Of a DNA stretch of 64,000 bases, positions 43,399-54,106 are shown piece after piece (position 1 is the stretch's first letter; each line of letters opens with the position of its first letter). Origin of the DNA: Delphinus delphis (lineage: Eukaryota; Chordata; Mammalia; Artiodactyla; Delphinidae). The notes beneath the pieces were generated by a model, which saw only the letters and a program-made list of their open reading frames with translations, ran no database searches and was not told the DNA's origin. Made by a program: the position numbers and the translations under genes. Location: NCBI RefSeq assembly GCF_949987515.2, contig NC_082684.1, positions 153,998,044 through 154,062,043 on the forward strand, written 5' to 3'.

Positions 43399-43475
43399 TA
43401 AGTTCATATAAGGCACTTAGAAACATGCCTGGCACACAGTAAGCGCCGTTATAAATGTTAACTATGATTATCACC
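43399..43475 (+). mobile_element. MIR SINE, right part of the interrupted copy
   Basis: The text 'ataaggcacttagaaacatg', 'cctggcacacagtaagcgcc' and 'gttataaatgttaactatga' completes the MIR. Confidence 0.8.
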
Positions 43476-44829
43476 GTCCCCCATGGCTTTTCCATCAAAG
43501 CTGAGTTCTTAACAGCTGGCTGACTTGTCAGGCAGATTCAATATGGCAAGATGCAAACATAGGGTGCATTCCCACCAGTCTGAAATGACTTCGGGCTAGA
43601 TGTAATTTTGCCTAGAAAGTGGGAAATTGGTCAAACAGCCTCAGGAGATCCTAGAATGACGCCATGGCGAGCGCCCCCTCGGTTGGGATTCTATATTTTT
43701 CTCTCTGCTCTGTTTCAGCACCAACAGTGCTCTGTGGCATTTCGTCAGCCATTGCAACGTCCTCCCCATTCTCAAGCATTCCTGCAGAAGGCAGCTGCAT
43801 GGCTGCTGGGCCCAGAGCCCCTGTCTTAGACTCACTTCCTTCAGGCTCTTTCATGAAGTACTTGCTGCACTTTTCCTCTGTGCTTCTCCACTGCTTACAA
43901 CAACCATAGCATGTACAGGGGAAATTGTCAACACTCAGCCTCATCCGCCGTGGGTCACCGCGCTTGGATTAAATAGCTGATGGAGACGTTTGTTCATCTG
44001 TGGGTCCCTGAGTTCACACAGACTCACCTCTGGCTACCTGAATGTTTTTTCCCCTTTTCTATTTCCTCAGTGCAGAAGGCATGGACAACATGAAGATAGA
44101 TTTGTCATAGCCAGAGTCACACTGACGGGCACAGCAAAAGCCTGTTTCATGCTCTCAGGCTTCTCACACTGAAGTTTTTTTTCTCCCGCGTTTTCAGTTA
44201 GGCCTTCATAACGCTCATCCCGGCCCCAATCTCTGTAGCTTTCAGACCAAATGATGCTTCATCATGTGAAACTCTATTGCACAGTGGAACTTCCAAGGCC
44301 ATTTAGAACTCTTCACCACACTTAGCCTGTGCCTGGGGGTTACCGAGCGGGAAGCGTCTTGTTCTTTGTCATGTTGGGTACTGCTTCTTCTTAAGAGCTG
44401 TATTCTTTCCGAAAGCCTAAAACCTGAGTTTATATCAACCAAGAAACAGGCCCCGAACTATCAAAGTTAATGAAGGCAGATAACAATTTTTTTTTAATCA
44501 GTATTACTAATAACACTACTATTTAAATATCACCTTTAGGTAAGGAAATGGGAACCTCTTTATATGGACTTAGATAGCAAGTCTCCGTATAGATCTGATC
44601 AGCGGGCAAATGTAAATTTCTTTTCTTCTGGCTTAGCAGGACGTAAATATATAAGGAAATATGTTATTTGTCCCTTCTGCAGCAGGAGTGCTTCAATTCT
44701 GTCCCGCCGTGGACAACATGCCCGTCAGCTAGAGAATCAAGCTTAACGATTCTGTGAGACTGTAATCAGTGCCAACATCTACTCAGCTGTCAAACTTCAG
44801 CTTATGATGTCACTTTTTCCAACAAAACC
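43476..44829. other. Unique non-coding DNA
   Basis: About 1.35 kb without a recognised transposon. Frames on both strands at 43608-43944 overlap (64-97 codons) and show no domain, so none is called. Confidence 0.45.
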
Positions 44830-45075
44830 TCTCTGACCCCCAGGTTCGATGATGTGCCTTTAATTAATTACAGTCCTACAAAGCCTCATCCTTCTTCTCT
44901 GTGAGATCATTAACATTTTAATCAAATAATTTAAGTATTTACTTGTCTGATGCCCAGATCTCTTCCAGATGGTAAAGTCCATGAAAGCAGGGGCTCGCTC
45001 ACCAGGGCCTAGCAGAGGCCAGACCCCTCGGGGGTCCGCATTAAGTCCTGGGCATTCATGAGTGCAGGAATGGTA
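44830..45075 (+). mobile_element. LINE L2 3' end fragment
   Basis: L2 sense text: 'ctctctgacccccaggttcg', 'tcttccagatggtaaagtcc' and 'atgaaagcaggggctcgctc', then a degraded terminus to 'attcatgagtgcagg'. Confidence 0.6.
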
Positions 45076-45746
45076 ATGACAGGTCGGTAGGAGAATTTTC
45101 AGGATCACCTCTAAATAGTTATTTAGGGATGATGACTGATCACCATCTCATAGAAAGATGTGAGCATTACTTATCTGTAAACTCTTTTGGTTTTCAGAGT
45201 TTCCAGTTACGTTGAAGAGTTTTGCGCGTCCGGCTCCATCAATTAAACAATTCCACCTGCCCTGCTCTCGCCTCCCAGAGAAGGATTAGAGGGGAACACA
45301 AATGGGGCCTGAGGAATTCTCCCCTTCAACACCACGTCCTAAAACCCGCGTCCTGCCCTCTCAGTCACCTAAACTTGGGTAGAACCTAACACACTTTCCC
45401 AAGGGCTTTAAGTTCCCTGGGAATGGCTTCATTGACTTAAAATGACAATGACTAAATGATTTAAAATGAATGGCCTAAATGGCTTCAATGACTTAAAATA
45501 ACAAACGTGGACCCTGAAGTCTCATCCCCATCAGACCTAACTTACCCCCAGGAAGCCTAGCTTTGCCTGGTACAGGACGCACATGACAATCATGACGGCA
45601 GCGACACACACCCTCGGGGTTTCTGTGAAAACTGCCCTTCATTTCACAGAAGGGCTGCTGTGTTCCAGGCACTTTCTATCTGCACTTCAGTGAACAGAAG
45701 TCCCCCTTCTCACCAGGCTTATCTCCTGGCATGGAGAGGAAGCATT

Positions 45747-45747
<1 letters not shown>
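45076..45747. other. Unique non-coding DNA
   Basis: A short direct repeat 'acttaaaatgacaatgacta / acttaaaataacaaacgtgg' occurs at about 45436 and 45490, with 'aatggcctaaatggcttcaatgac' between. No gene. Confidence 0.45.

Positions 45748-45793
<46 letters not shown>
45748..45793. repeat. (GT)n microsatellite
   Basis: Twenty-three uninterrupted GT units, the longest dinucleotide array in the window. Confidence 0.97.
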
Positions 45794-45795
<2 letters not shown>

Positions 45796-46064
45796 ATGCC
45801 CCGGAAGGGTGCTTGGGGCATAAAGAAATTCCAGGTTTCAAAGATCCCAGGCCTGGTCTCCTTGAAGGAACAATAGAGGGAATAGAATGGCTGGCCCCAA
45901 AGAGTGCCGGGGACATCCCGTGCAACTCTGCCTTGTATCCTAGAAAACCAAAAAAATGGTTAATTCCATTTCCTCACCCTCTGGGTTTATATCCTGCAAA
46001 CTATGTAGAGAGGTCTGTCTTGTTGGTCCTAAGAGAAGAGGAGGGTTGTCTGTTGGAATGAAGC
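45794..46064. other. Unique non-coding DNA
   Basis: Nothing recognised. The 133-codon frame across this area begins upstream of the GT array and reads through it as Val-Cys. Confidence 0.45.
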
Positions 46065-46205
46065 TTTGCTACACATTAGAATATCTTGGGAGCTTTGAAA
46101 ACTTCGGTGCCCTGGTTGCTCCCCATACTAATTAATGCAGAACCCCTTGGAGGGGAGACCCAGATATCAGGATTGTTAAAATCTCTCCAGGAGGATCCAG
46201 AGCCA
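46065..46205 (+). mobile_element. MER5-type hAT-Charlie MITE fragment
   Basis: The order 'cacattagaatatcttggga', 'gctttgaaaacttcggtgcc', 'ctaattaatgcagaacccct' and 'aaaatctctccaggaggatc' resembles the MER5 group. It is diverged and the ends are missing. Confidence 0.55.
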
Positions 46206-47139
46206 GGAAAGAGTGGGGGGCCTGAGCCACCCTAGGAGACAGATCAAGTGCCTCTCCTCCTGTGAGAGAAGAAGGAATATATCTGCGTTCCTGGCACAGA
46301 GATTCAAAAGCCTTGGAACTTCTTGAGTGATAGGAGTGTCTTTGTTACTTATCACAAGCGCTTTACACCATCCCTGAGTTTATGTGAATGAGATGACCCA
46401 TTAGACCTTACCCTAGGTACTTGTTCATTTGTACCCTTTAAAATAAGATGGTAATCCTAAGTAGTCCTGTGCGCCATTCTAACACATCATCGAACCTGAG
46501 GGGATTGTGGGAGATTCCTAAATTTGTGGTCAGCCGGGCAGAAGTGCAGGTGACTTGGGGATGCCTGCAATTTGTGGCTGGCATCTTAAGTGGAGGAAGT
46601 CTTGTGAAGGAATTTGCCCTTCATTTGTGGGGTCTGCACTGATGAGGGCACTTAGTGTCAGAATTAAATGGAATTTCAGGGCCCCCAGTTGGTGTTGGGA
46701 CACACTTCCCAACTCTGTGTTCAGTGGTTTTGTGTTGCTAGCTTGAAATCATCCACAGGGAGGTTATTTATTGATACACCCTAGAAATTGGCAAATGTTA
46801 TCAATCAGGGCTTCTCCTCCCTCTGCCTCTGAGAGCTGGTTGTTAAATCTTTATCAGCACACCACTGCATTAGAACCAAGATCATTATGTGCTTGTTATG
46901 AAATGCTCGAAGGAGTTTAGAAGGTCAGAGTCTGGACACACTGAGAATTCCCATTTCACACCCGTGTATGGGAGGCTGAGCCAGCTCCATGAGTGAGGGG
47001 CAGCCCTTCCTCTCTCAAATACACCCCCATAGTCCCACTTCCATGTGGGTTGTGACCAAGCTGTTTATTACACTAGTAAAGGTGCTATAACTCTCAAACT
47101 TTGTACCTTGAATTCTTGTTTGGGTGTGTCCACAGCTGA
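46206..47139. other. Unique non-coding DNA
   Basis: No gene or transposon recognised in about 930 bases. Confidence 0.45.
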
Positions 47140-47256
47140 ACTACACAGTATGGTAGCCGCTAGCTACATGGACCTGTATAGATTAATTAATATTAAGTAA
47201 AATTAAAATTCAGTTGCACTAGTCATATTTCATGTACTTGCTAATGGCTACTATAT
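47140..47256 (-). mobile_element. MER3-type MITE, left part (split by L1)
   Basis: In reverse it reads like MER3: 'acacagtatggtagccgcta', 'aaaattaaaattcagttgca', 'ctagtcatatttcatgtact' and 'tgctaatggctactata'. It continues at 47561. Confidence 0.7.
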
Positions 47257-47547
47257 ATATTTTAATTTTTTTAAATTTTTATTGGAGGATAGTTGATTTA
47301 TAATGTTGTGTTAATTTCAGGAGTACAGCAAAGTGAATCTGTTATACATATACATATATCTACTCTTTCTTTAGATTCTTTTCCCATATAGGTCATTACA
47401 GAGTATTGAGTAGAGTTCCCAGTGCTATATAGTAGGTTCTAATTAGGTATCTATTTCATATATAATAGTGTGTATATGTCAATCCCATTCTCTCAATTTA
47501 TCCCCGCCGCCACCTTATACCATGGTAACCATAAGTTTGTTTTCTAC
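47257..47547 (-). mobile_element. Artiodactyl/cetacean L1 3' end inserted in MER3
   Basis: A reversed A-rich tail, then 'tttttattggaggatagttg', 'gtgttgtgttaatttcagga', 'gagtagagttcccagtgcta' and 'tatgtcaatcccattctctc'. A perfect 13-bp duplication, atggctactatat, sits at 47244-47256 and 47548-47560. Confidence 0.96.
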
Positions 47548-47560
47548 ATGGCTACTATAT

Positions 47561-47605
47561 TGAACAACACAGATTCAGAATATTTCTGTCATCATGGAGG
47601 ATTAT
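47561..47605 (-). mobile_element. MER3-type MITE, right part
   Basis: The text 'tgaacaacacagattcagaa' and 'tatttctgtcatcatgg' is the reversed MER3 5' end and completes the split element. Confidence 0.65.
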
Positions 47606-48479
47606 GTACCAGGTCTGGTTTAGCTTGCCCCAACATTAAGAATTGCAAGAAGAGGAGGCGGTGTGTGTGTGCGTGTGCCTGTGTGTGTGTGCATGTGTAA
47701 GGGGGCCATCCCTCTATGAAGTCACCTTTTAGCTTGGACTGAGTTTTAAGCCTCCGTGTCTTCCAGCTCTTGTTCCTAATCTCTACCTTCAGTGACCTAA
47801 TTACATTCTCAGTGTGATTCATTTCTTTAGGTGTATCAATTCCTGCAATTTATTGCAAAACTGTCGGGCTTATCCCGTAAGAATTAAATCCTAAACTTTA
47901 ATAGCAAAGGGACAACTGAATCTTTGTTTTAAATGAACAGTGGAAAAATGGATATGAAAAGAGTCAGAGAATCCCCAAACAGTAGTCTCCTGGACAGTGT
48001 ATGTGTGTTCATACCCTTAAGTGAATTATGGATCAGTAAGGAAGAAGTATGAAGCAAAGTAGAGCAGAATTTAAATAGGATTGGGCAGTGGGGGAGGGGA
48101 GAGTTCCAGGTGGGAATTGTACTCGTGGATTAATTATCTCAGAAAACTCATTTAGGTGAATTTCCTGAAGTCTTAAGGAAGGGAACTTCCCTCTGAGTTC
48201 CCAGAAAGGAATTTGAGTCCAACTGAGGCTAAGATGGGAAGAGGACCCATCCACTTCTAAAGATCTACAGTAAATTAAACAATCCAAATGGGGAAAAAAA
48301 GATGTGAGAAGTTAACATGAGATGCTAACATGAAAAAGTAATTATGGCTTCTCCCTGAGCTATTGCATGACGGTATTGTCTTCTTACATAGAATTTTGCC
48401 TCATGGCTGAGGTTAGTATAATAAATAGGTTGGACCCAATTCCTGTGGAAATGGGAGTGTGTGGAGGGATTTGAGGAAG
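47606..48479. other. Unique DNA with a TG-rich tract
   Basis: It contains an imperfect (TG)n tract at about 47661-47697. Otherwise nothing is recognised. Confidence 0.45.
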
Positions 48480-48690
48480 GATGTGTAGACACACGGGGAA
48501 GATGACCGTCTCTAAGCCCAGGAGGGAGGCTTGGAACAAGTGCTTCCCTCAGAGCCCTCGGAAGGCATCAATCCTGCTGACACCTTGACCTCAGATTTCT
48601 GGCTTTTAGAACTGTAAGAAAGTACATTTCTACTGTTTAAACCAATTAGTTTGTGGTACTTTTTTAGCAGTCCCAGAAAGCTAATAAAAC
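48480..48690 (+). mobile_element. MLT1-type LTR 3' part
   Basis: The text 'tgctgacaccttgacctcag', 'atttctggcttttagaactg', 'taagaaagtacatttctact' and 'ccaattagtttgtggtactt', ending 'aagctaataaaac', is the MaLR LTR end. The 5' half is eroded or missing. Confidence 0.7.
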
Positions 48691-48991
48691 TTCTTCACAG
48701 CACAAGAAATCATCAACAAAATGAAAAGACAACCTATGGAATGGAAGAAAACATTTGTAAACCGCATATTTAATAAGTAGTGAACATCCAAAAATCTATA
48801 AGGAACTGATACAACTCAATAGCCAAAAAAAAACAAAAAAAACAAAAAAAAAACCCAAACAACAAATAACCCAATTAGAAAATGGGCAAAAGACTTGAAT
48901 AAACATTTTCCCAAGGAAGACAGACAAAAGGCCAACAGGTACAAGAAAAGGTGCTCTACATCGGGGAAGTGCAAATCAAAACCAAAATGAG
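48691..48991 (+). mobile_element. L1MB-type L1, left part (split by SINE)
   Basis: L1 ORF2 C-terminal DNA: 'gaaatcatcaacaaaatgaa', 'aagacaacctatggaatgga', 'ctgatacaactcaatagcca' and 'cccaattagaaaatgggcaa'. A run of A and CA lies at 48826-48860. It continues after the SINE. Confidence 0.85.
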
Positions 48992-49194
48992 GGGCTTCCC
49001 TGGTGGCGCAGTGGTTGAGAGTCCGCCTGCCGATGCAGGGGACACTGGTTCGTGCCCCGGTCCGGGAAGATCCCACATGCCGTGGAGTGGCTGGGCCCGT
49101 GAGCCATAGCCGCTGAGCCTGCGCGTCCAGAGCCTGTGCTCCGCAACGGGAGAGGCCACAACAGTGAGAGGCCCGCGTACTGCAAAAAAAAAAA
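48992..49194 (+). mobile_element. CHR-2-like cetacean SINE inserted in L1
   Basis: It starts 'gggcttccctggtggcgcag' and holds 'ggttcgtgccccggtccggg'. It ends 'gtgagaggcccgcgtactgc' plus poly(A). The flanks are aaaccaaaatgag (48979-48991) and the same 13 bases at 49195-49207. It is close to the family consensus and therefore young. It is the best presence/absence marker in the window. Confidence 0.97.
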
Positions 49195-49207
49195 AAACCA
49201 AAATGAG

Positions 49208-50070
49208 CTAGCTGTCACCTCACACCTGTTAGGATGTCTATTATCTAAAAGACAAGAGATCACAAATGCTGGTGAGGATATGGAGAAAAGGGACCCTTGT
49301 GCACTATTTATATAGAAATAAACTGATGCAGCCACTATGAAAAAGAATATGGAGTTTCCTCAAGAAATTAAAAATAGAGTTACCATATGATCTAGGAACC
49401 CCACTTCTAGGTATATATCCAAAGGAAACAAAATCATTATCTCAAAGAGATATTGTACTTCAATGTTCATTGCAGCATTATCCACAATAGCCGAGGTGTG
49501 AAAAAACATGTGTCTGTTGGCAGATTAATGGATACAGGCAATGTGGTCTGTGTATCCAATGGATTATCATTCGGCCTTAAAAAGGAAGGAAATCCTGTCA
49601 TTTTTGACAACATAGGTGAATCTTGAGGGCATTATGCTAAGTGAAATAAGACAGAGAGAGAAAGACAAATATTGCATGATATCAATTAAGAGTGGAATCT
49701 AAAAAAGTTGAACTCAGAAAAACAGTGGAATAGTGATGCCGGGGGTGAGAGGTGGGGAAAATGGGGACACGTTGGTAAAAGGGTAAAAACTTTGTTATAA
49801 GATGACTAAGATGTGAGGATCTAATGTATAGCAGGTTGACTATAGTTGATAATATTGTATTGATCATTGAAATTTGCTGAGTACAGCTTACGTGTTCTCA
49901 ACAACAACAAAAAGGTAAATATGTGAAGTGATGGATGTGTTAATTAACCCGATGGTGAGAATACTTTTACACTGTATACATATATCAGACCATCACTTTG
50001 TACACTTTAAGTACACTATAATTTTGTTTGTCAGTGATACCTCGATAAAGCTGGAAAGAAAGGATCTGTC
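49208..50070 (+). mobile_element. L1MB-type L1, right part to 3' end
   Basis: It continues with 'aatgctggtgaggatatgga', 'aggaaccccacttctaggta' and 'gcagcattatccacaatagc', then the 3' UTR 'gaggtctaatgtatagcagg' (approximate). It ends 'gtacactttaagtacactat' and 'cagtgatacctcgataaagc', the L1MB/MA terminus. All frames are broken. Confidence 0.88.
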
Positions 50071-50544
50071 TAGAGGTCTCTTTCACACAACTTACCAAGC
50101 CTGTGCTAAATCGCTGTCCCCTTAACCCCTTTTATTTCCTCTTCCAAGAACCTTTGCTCAGAGCCTCTTTTCCCTTTCTCAACCTTACATCAGCCAGAAA
50201 AATGACACATTTATAGCTAAGGGCTGGATTTAAAGACTAGATCCCCTGGGAGGACAATGCAGGTGGGTGGTGGGTGAGACAGCCCTATTCCATCCATCTT
50301 CATTATTGGTGGGACTTAGCATCAACTTTTAAAGTTCATTTGTACCTTGAAGGCAGTTGGGCTTGATTCCTGTTTCCTTTCCCCTCCTCTGTAAAATTTC
50401 CATCAAGGATGTTGAAATTGCTTAATAGAAACACTAAAATTAAATTAATTAGATAACAAGTGGACATATGTGATAGTATAAGAACAAACTTTGGATTCAG
50501 ATATATGCCCACTCCATCACTTTCCCACAAGTAACGAAACCCTT
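50071..50544. other. Unique non-coding DNA
   Basis: Nothing recognised. Confidence 0.45.
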
Positions 50545-50556
50545 TAAATCTGATAC

Positions 50557-50687
50557 CTTTTTAAAATTGAAGTATAGTTGATTTACGATGTTGTATTAGT
50601 TTCTGGTGTACAGCTAAGTGATTCAGTTATATATATAAAATATATATTCTTTTTCAAATTCTTTTCCATTATGGTTTATTACATTAC
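50557..50687 (-). mobile_element. Short artiodactyl/cetacean L1 3' end
   Basis: A 131-bp insert reads 'taaaattgaagtatagttga', 'gttgtattagtttctggtgt' and 'cttttccattatggtttatt'. It is flanked by taaatctgatac at 50545-50556 and 50688-50699 (perfect 12 bp). Confidence 0.95.
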
Positions 50688-50734
50688 TAAATCTGATACT
50701 TTATCTCTAAACCAGAAATGAGAAAAGAGGTTTG

Positions 50735-50825
50735 TTGTAAATTGGCTAAGATGAAGCTTGCAAATTGGTACCTGGCACACAGAATACTAGTTACATGTTA
50801 GCTATAATTGTTGTTTGTCTTAGCC
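50735..50825 (+). mobile_element. MIR SINE 3' fragment
   Basis: The text 'ttggtacctggcacacagaa' followed by 'gttagctataattgttgttt' matches the MIR 3' end. Confidence 0.5.
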
Positions 50826-51394
50826 ATCTTATTGTCAAACAAATGGGAGAGGGAAGTAGCAGAGTCAGACACATCTAGAGAGAATTCAAATGAGATCTCT
50901 TCTAATTTTAAAACTCTGTAATATATGATTTTTTTTTTAAGGGTGAAATCACTTCACCTCACCATTGGCGGGGTTATGGTAGAAAAACAGCATCAAAAAA
51001 AACCCAAAACAGTGCCCATTTGAAGAACTGGAATTCCTAAAGCACTTTTAATTTCCAAGTGTGTGTGCTTTTCAAGGAGAACTCTCCAAGCACCTGTGGT
51101 ATTAAGCATTTCTCTTTCAAGAGAGCAGCATGGTTCCTTTAAGGCATATCCTTTTGCATCATGCATCGCCACGGTGATTTTTCTCCTGATCCCAACATGT
51201 GTTCTTACATCGTGTTTAATTTAGGAAGATTAGAACCAATGATCAGCCCTAGCTCTCACCTGGATTCCTCATCATCTGTATTGTTGTATAAAGCTTTTGA
51301 TGTTTTTGTACTTTAGATTTTTTAAAGTATTTCTGATTACCGTTCAGGGCTCACAAAATTCAAGGATCACTTGCTTTCATAATCTTCCTCTTTT
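50826..51394. other. Unique non-coding DNA
   Basis: Complex AT-rich sequence, no repeat recognised. Confidence 0.4.
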
Positions 51395-51565
51395 CCTAAA
51401 TTGTCCCTAAATCCCATGAAATCACTTTTTCAATGTCTGTTTCCCTGATAGACATAAGATCTAAGGAAGCAAGTTCTGAGTTGGTATTGTTTACTACTGT
51501 ACCCCCAGCAGCTAACACACGGTGCCTAGTCCATAGCAGGAACTTGCTAATTATTTGTTAAATTG
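51395..51565 (+). mobile_element. LINE L2 3' end fragment
   Basis: Sense L2: 'tgtctgtttccctgatagac', 'aagatctaaggaagcaagtt', 'actgtacccccagcagctaa' and 'ttgctaattatttgttaaat'. Confidence 0.65.
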
Positions 51566-52353
51566 TTTTGAACTATTTTGTTTTTCCTACTCCACTGATT
51601 AAAAGCAATGCTCTAAGCCACAGGGATAAGGACCCACAAAGAAAGACCATGACCTTTCCAGTTCTACACATCTGTAGTATTTGGCATCCTGGAAGATATT
51701 ACTGGTAAACACCACAGATTTTGTTCACAAACACCCCACCCGATGACTATAGGGAATACACCAAGCATCTTCAAAGACAGCAGCCGATGTCTTAGTTCTT
51801 AGGCTGAGATCAGAGACTTCAAGGAACTGGGATGATTCCCCTTCTTCGTGAAGACACTGCCCTGGGTCACTTTCCCCATGTTTCACTTCCTCTTGGGAAT
51901 GTGGAGAATAGGAAAGGGGGTGGCAAGTTCCCAAGAGTCAAACAGCTAACCACTGGTTATTGTTCACAGTCCCACAAAGAATGCTTGCTTTCTTAGGTTT
52001 CTGTTTTGAGCCCTAAGAAATTGGAAATATCATTGGTCTTTACATGATTATGAGTCATTGACATTTCTTTGTAGTCAGACCCTTTCTCCTTCCTTCTGCT
52101 GGGAGGTTTTGACAGGGAATAAGCAGAAGCAACTGTGAGAAGCTTCCTGCCTGAAGGGCAGGGAGGGAGGCTACCGTCCTGTGGGCAGTGAGGGGACGGG
52201 TATGGATAAGCTTGCCTGGGGCACCCCAGACTCAGGGCTGGCTTCACACACTAAACCAGGACCTGCATGATAATAAATGCATTTTGCATCTACCTTCCAA
52301 CCATAAAACGATCTCAGAATCAATTCCATTGAAATTTATCTTACTAAGCGTTT
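51566..52353. other. Unique non-coding DNA
   Basis: No repeat or gene recognised. Confidence 0.45.
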
Positions 52354-52365
52354 GAGAATTTCTTT

Positions 52366-52568
52366 TTTTTCTTTCTTTCTTTCTTTAATATTTATTTATT
52401 TATATGACTGCGCTTGGTCTTAGTTGCAGCATGCGGGATCTTTTAGTTGCGGCATGCGGGATCTTTTAGTTGCGGCATGCAGGGTCTAGTTCCTTGACCG
52501 GGGATAGAACCCTGGCCCCCTGCATTGGGAGCGTGGAGTCTTACCCACTGGACCACCAGGGAAGTCCC
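52366..52568 (-). mobile_element. tRNA-Glu SINE with internal tandem triplication
   Basis: The right end is the reversed head 'ggaccaccagggaagtccc', the tRNA part holds 'accggggatagaaccctggc', and the left end is (TTTC)n(TTTA)n. Target duplication gagaatttcttt lies at 52354-52365 and 52571-52582. A 23-bp unit 'agttgcggcatgcgggatct..' is repeated nearly three times at 52422-52487. Confidence 0.93.
52422..52487. repeat. 23-bp tandem repeat, 2.9 copies, inside SINE
   Basis: Copies at 52422-52444, 52445-52467 and 52468-52487 differ by one to three bases. Normal family members carry this text once or in degenerate form, so it is a local duplication. Confidence 0.9.
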
Positions 52569-52681
52569 TGGAGAATTTCTTTAAATCTTGAAGCTCAAAA
52601 TGAGTCCCTCGGAGTTAGTTTGATGCACCCAGAATATCAACTTCTTTTCCACAGCATTGTTACCTCTTAGTGCCCTTTACA

Positions 52682-52731
52682 TATACACACACACATACGT
52701 GTGCGCGCGCACACACACACACACACACACA
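52682..52731. repeat. (CA)n array with alternating GTGCGCGC core
   Basis: An almost uninterrupted purine-pyrimidine alternation: 'acacacatacgtgtgcgcgc' and then fourteen CA-type steps. Confidence 0.95.
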
Positions 52732-52734
52732 GAG

Positions 52735-54070
52735 TTGATTTTGTTGTTAACAGCATTGCATGCTAAGTTCTTCGTATTTCCACAACATCATATGATGTTA
52801 TTTAGGAACATAATAAGATAAGCGTTAGGTGGAAACCTTCAGGCTCGAAGAAGTGACGTTTCCACGAAGATGGGCAGATCTAAAAAACACGTGCCCTGAG
52901 CGTGATAAGAACTGGACCCAAGGCATCAGAGCAAGTCACCCTTTTATCCTAGAGTCCAAGGTTCTGGAGTGCGAGGCATCCTCAGGAAGCAACGTTTTAA
53001 TAGGGTCACATTATCTGCAATAAAACTTTTGAATTATATATGACTTTCTAGAGTTCCAGTGTTTGGCAGGTGCACTTGCCTTTTACGGAGATTCTCTGGA
53101 GCTGTCAGACGAGAGAAAAACTAATAATCATCCTGTATTACATCTTGGTGCTGGGACAACAGTTCTGAGGATGCCCGGGCTTTGAGATCGAGAGGCAGTG
53201 TTTCTTTGATTGCTTGTGGGAATCCTGCAGATATATAATTTCATTTATTAGAAGCAGAAAGCTTATAAAATTGTGTGAAACAACAGGTGCCGGGAGAAAA
53301 GCCAGAGGCTCTAAATGAGGTGCTTGGGCACTCTGCTCTGGAGAAAGCCGAGACGCAGTCGGTGAGGTTTGCATTTCTCTTTAGACCCAAATCAATCAGA
53401 GTCTTTCCAACTGGATTATCTCAGCATGCGCCTGCCAGCAGTTTTCATCTAAAGTTATTGATGATTTTGCTTTTAACCAAGAAGCAAGACGAAGTGGAGA
53501 AAAATTGTGTGCGGTGCAAAGACTCAGAACAGGCAGGAATATAAGAAGCAGTTTAAAGGAAAAATAAATAATCAGACTATACCTAGTGACACTTCATTTG
53601 GCATCTTGGGAAGGGAAGTGTTATATATAATGAAATTTTCCGGTTAAGGGCAGTTCATCCTTTTCACACCCAAACATTTAAACTGAAACCATATTCAATA
53701 GAAAGATAAACATAACAAACAAACATATACACTCTTCTCTCTACCCACAAAGACAAAAATTTCCGAAACCTTTTTAAAGTTTTCTTAACTACATACATAT
53801 ATCTTCCATAACATGTAAGTATACATTAATTTAAATATTTATTTGCATTCCCCACAGTTAGTGTCTACATTAAACAGAATGTACTATTCTTTTGCGGGTA
53901 AGAGACCTAGTGTGTTAAGCATTTGTTATGAGTTATAGTTGATAGCCATGTGTAAAAAACGTAGGTGCGAAGTATAATGATGTCAATGCATGGGCTTTAT
54001 TTCCTGAATTTAGGTTTGGAGTTGAAATCTGGGAAAATCTGACTGTAGATATATAGTAAAATATTACTTC

Positions 54071-54074
<4 letters not shown>
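52735..54074. other. Unique non-coding DNA, possible conserved segment
   Basis: No transposon or gene recognised. The stretch 53240-53560 is complex and repeat-free with an 89-codon frame of no recognisable kind. Confidence 0.45.

Positions 54075-54103
<29 letters not shown>
54075..54103. repeat. (TG)n microsatellite
   Basis: Fourteen TG units. Confidence 0.95.

Positions 54104-54106
<3 letters not shown>

Noticed and set aside
43608..43944. Overlapping frames on both strands
   Set aside because: Opposite-strand openness and no recognisable motif. No splice-framed exon could be found.
45660..46061. 133-codon frame through a GT array
   Set aside because: The open frame depends on the Val-Cys repeat of the microsatellite, with no domain on either side.
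48992..49070. tRNA-like sequence with B-box
   Set aside because: It is the tRNA-Glu-derived head of a SINE, not a tRNA gene. The same applies to the heads at 2357, 43250 and 63057 and to the reversed heads at 14758, 16961, 26002 and 52568.
52422..52487. Regular 23-bp repeats, superficially CRISPR-like
   Set aside because: The units are head to tail without spacers and lie inside a SINE in mammalian DNA.
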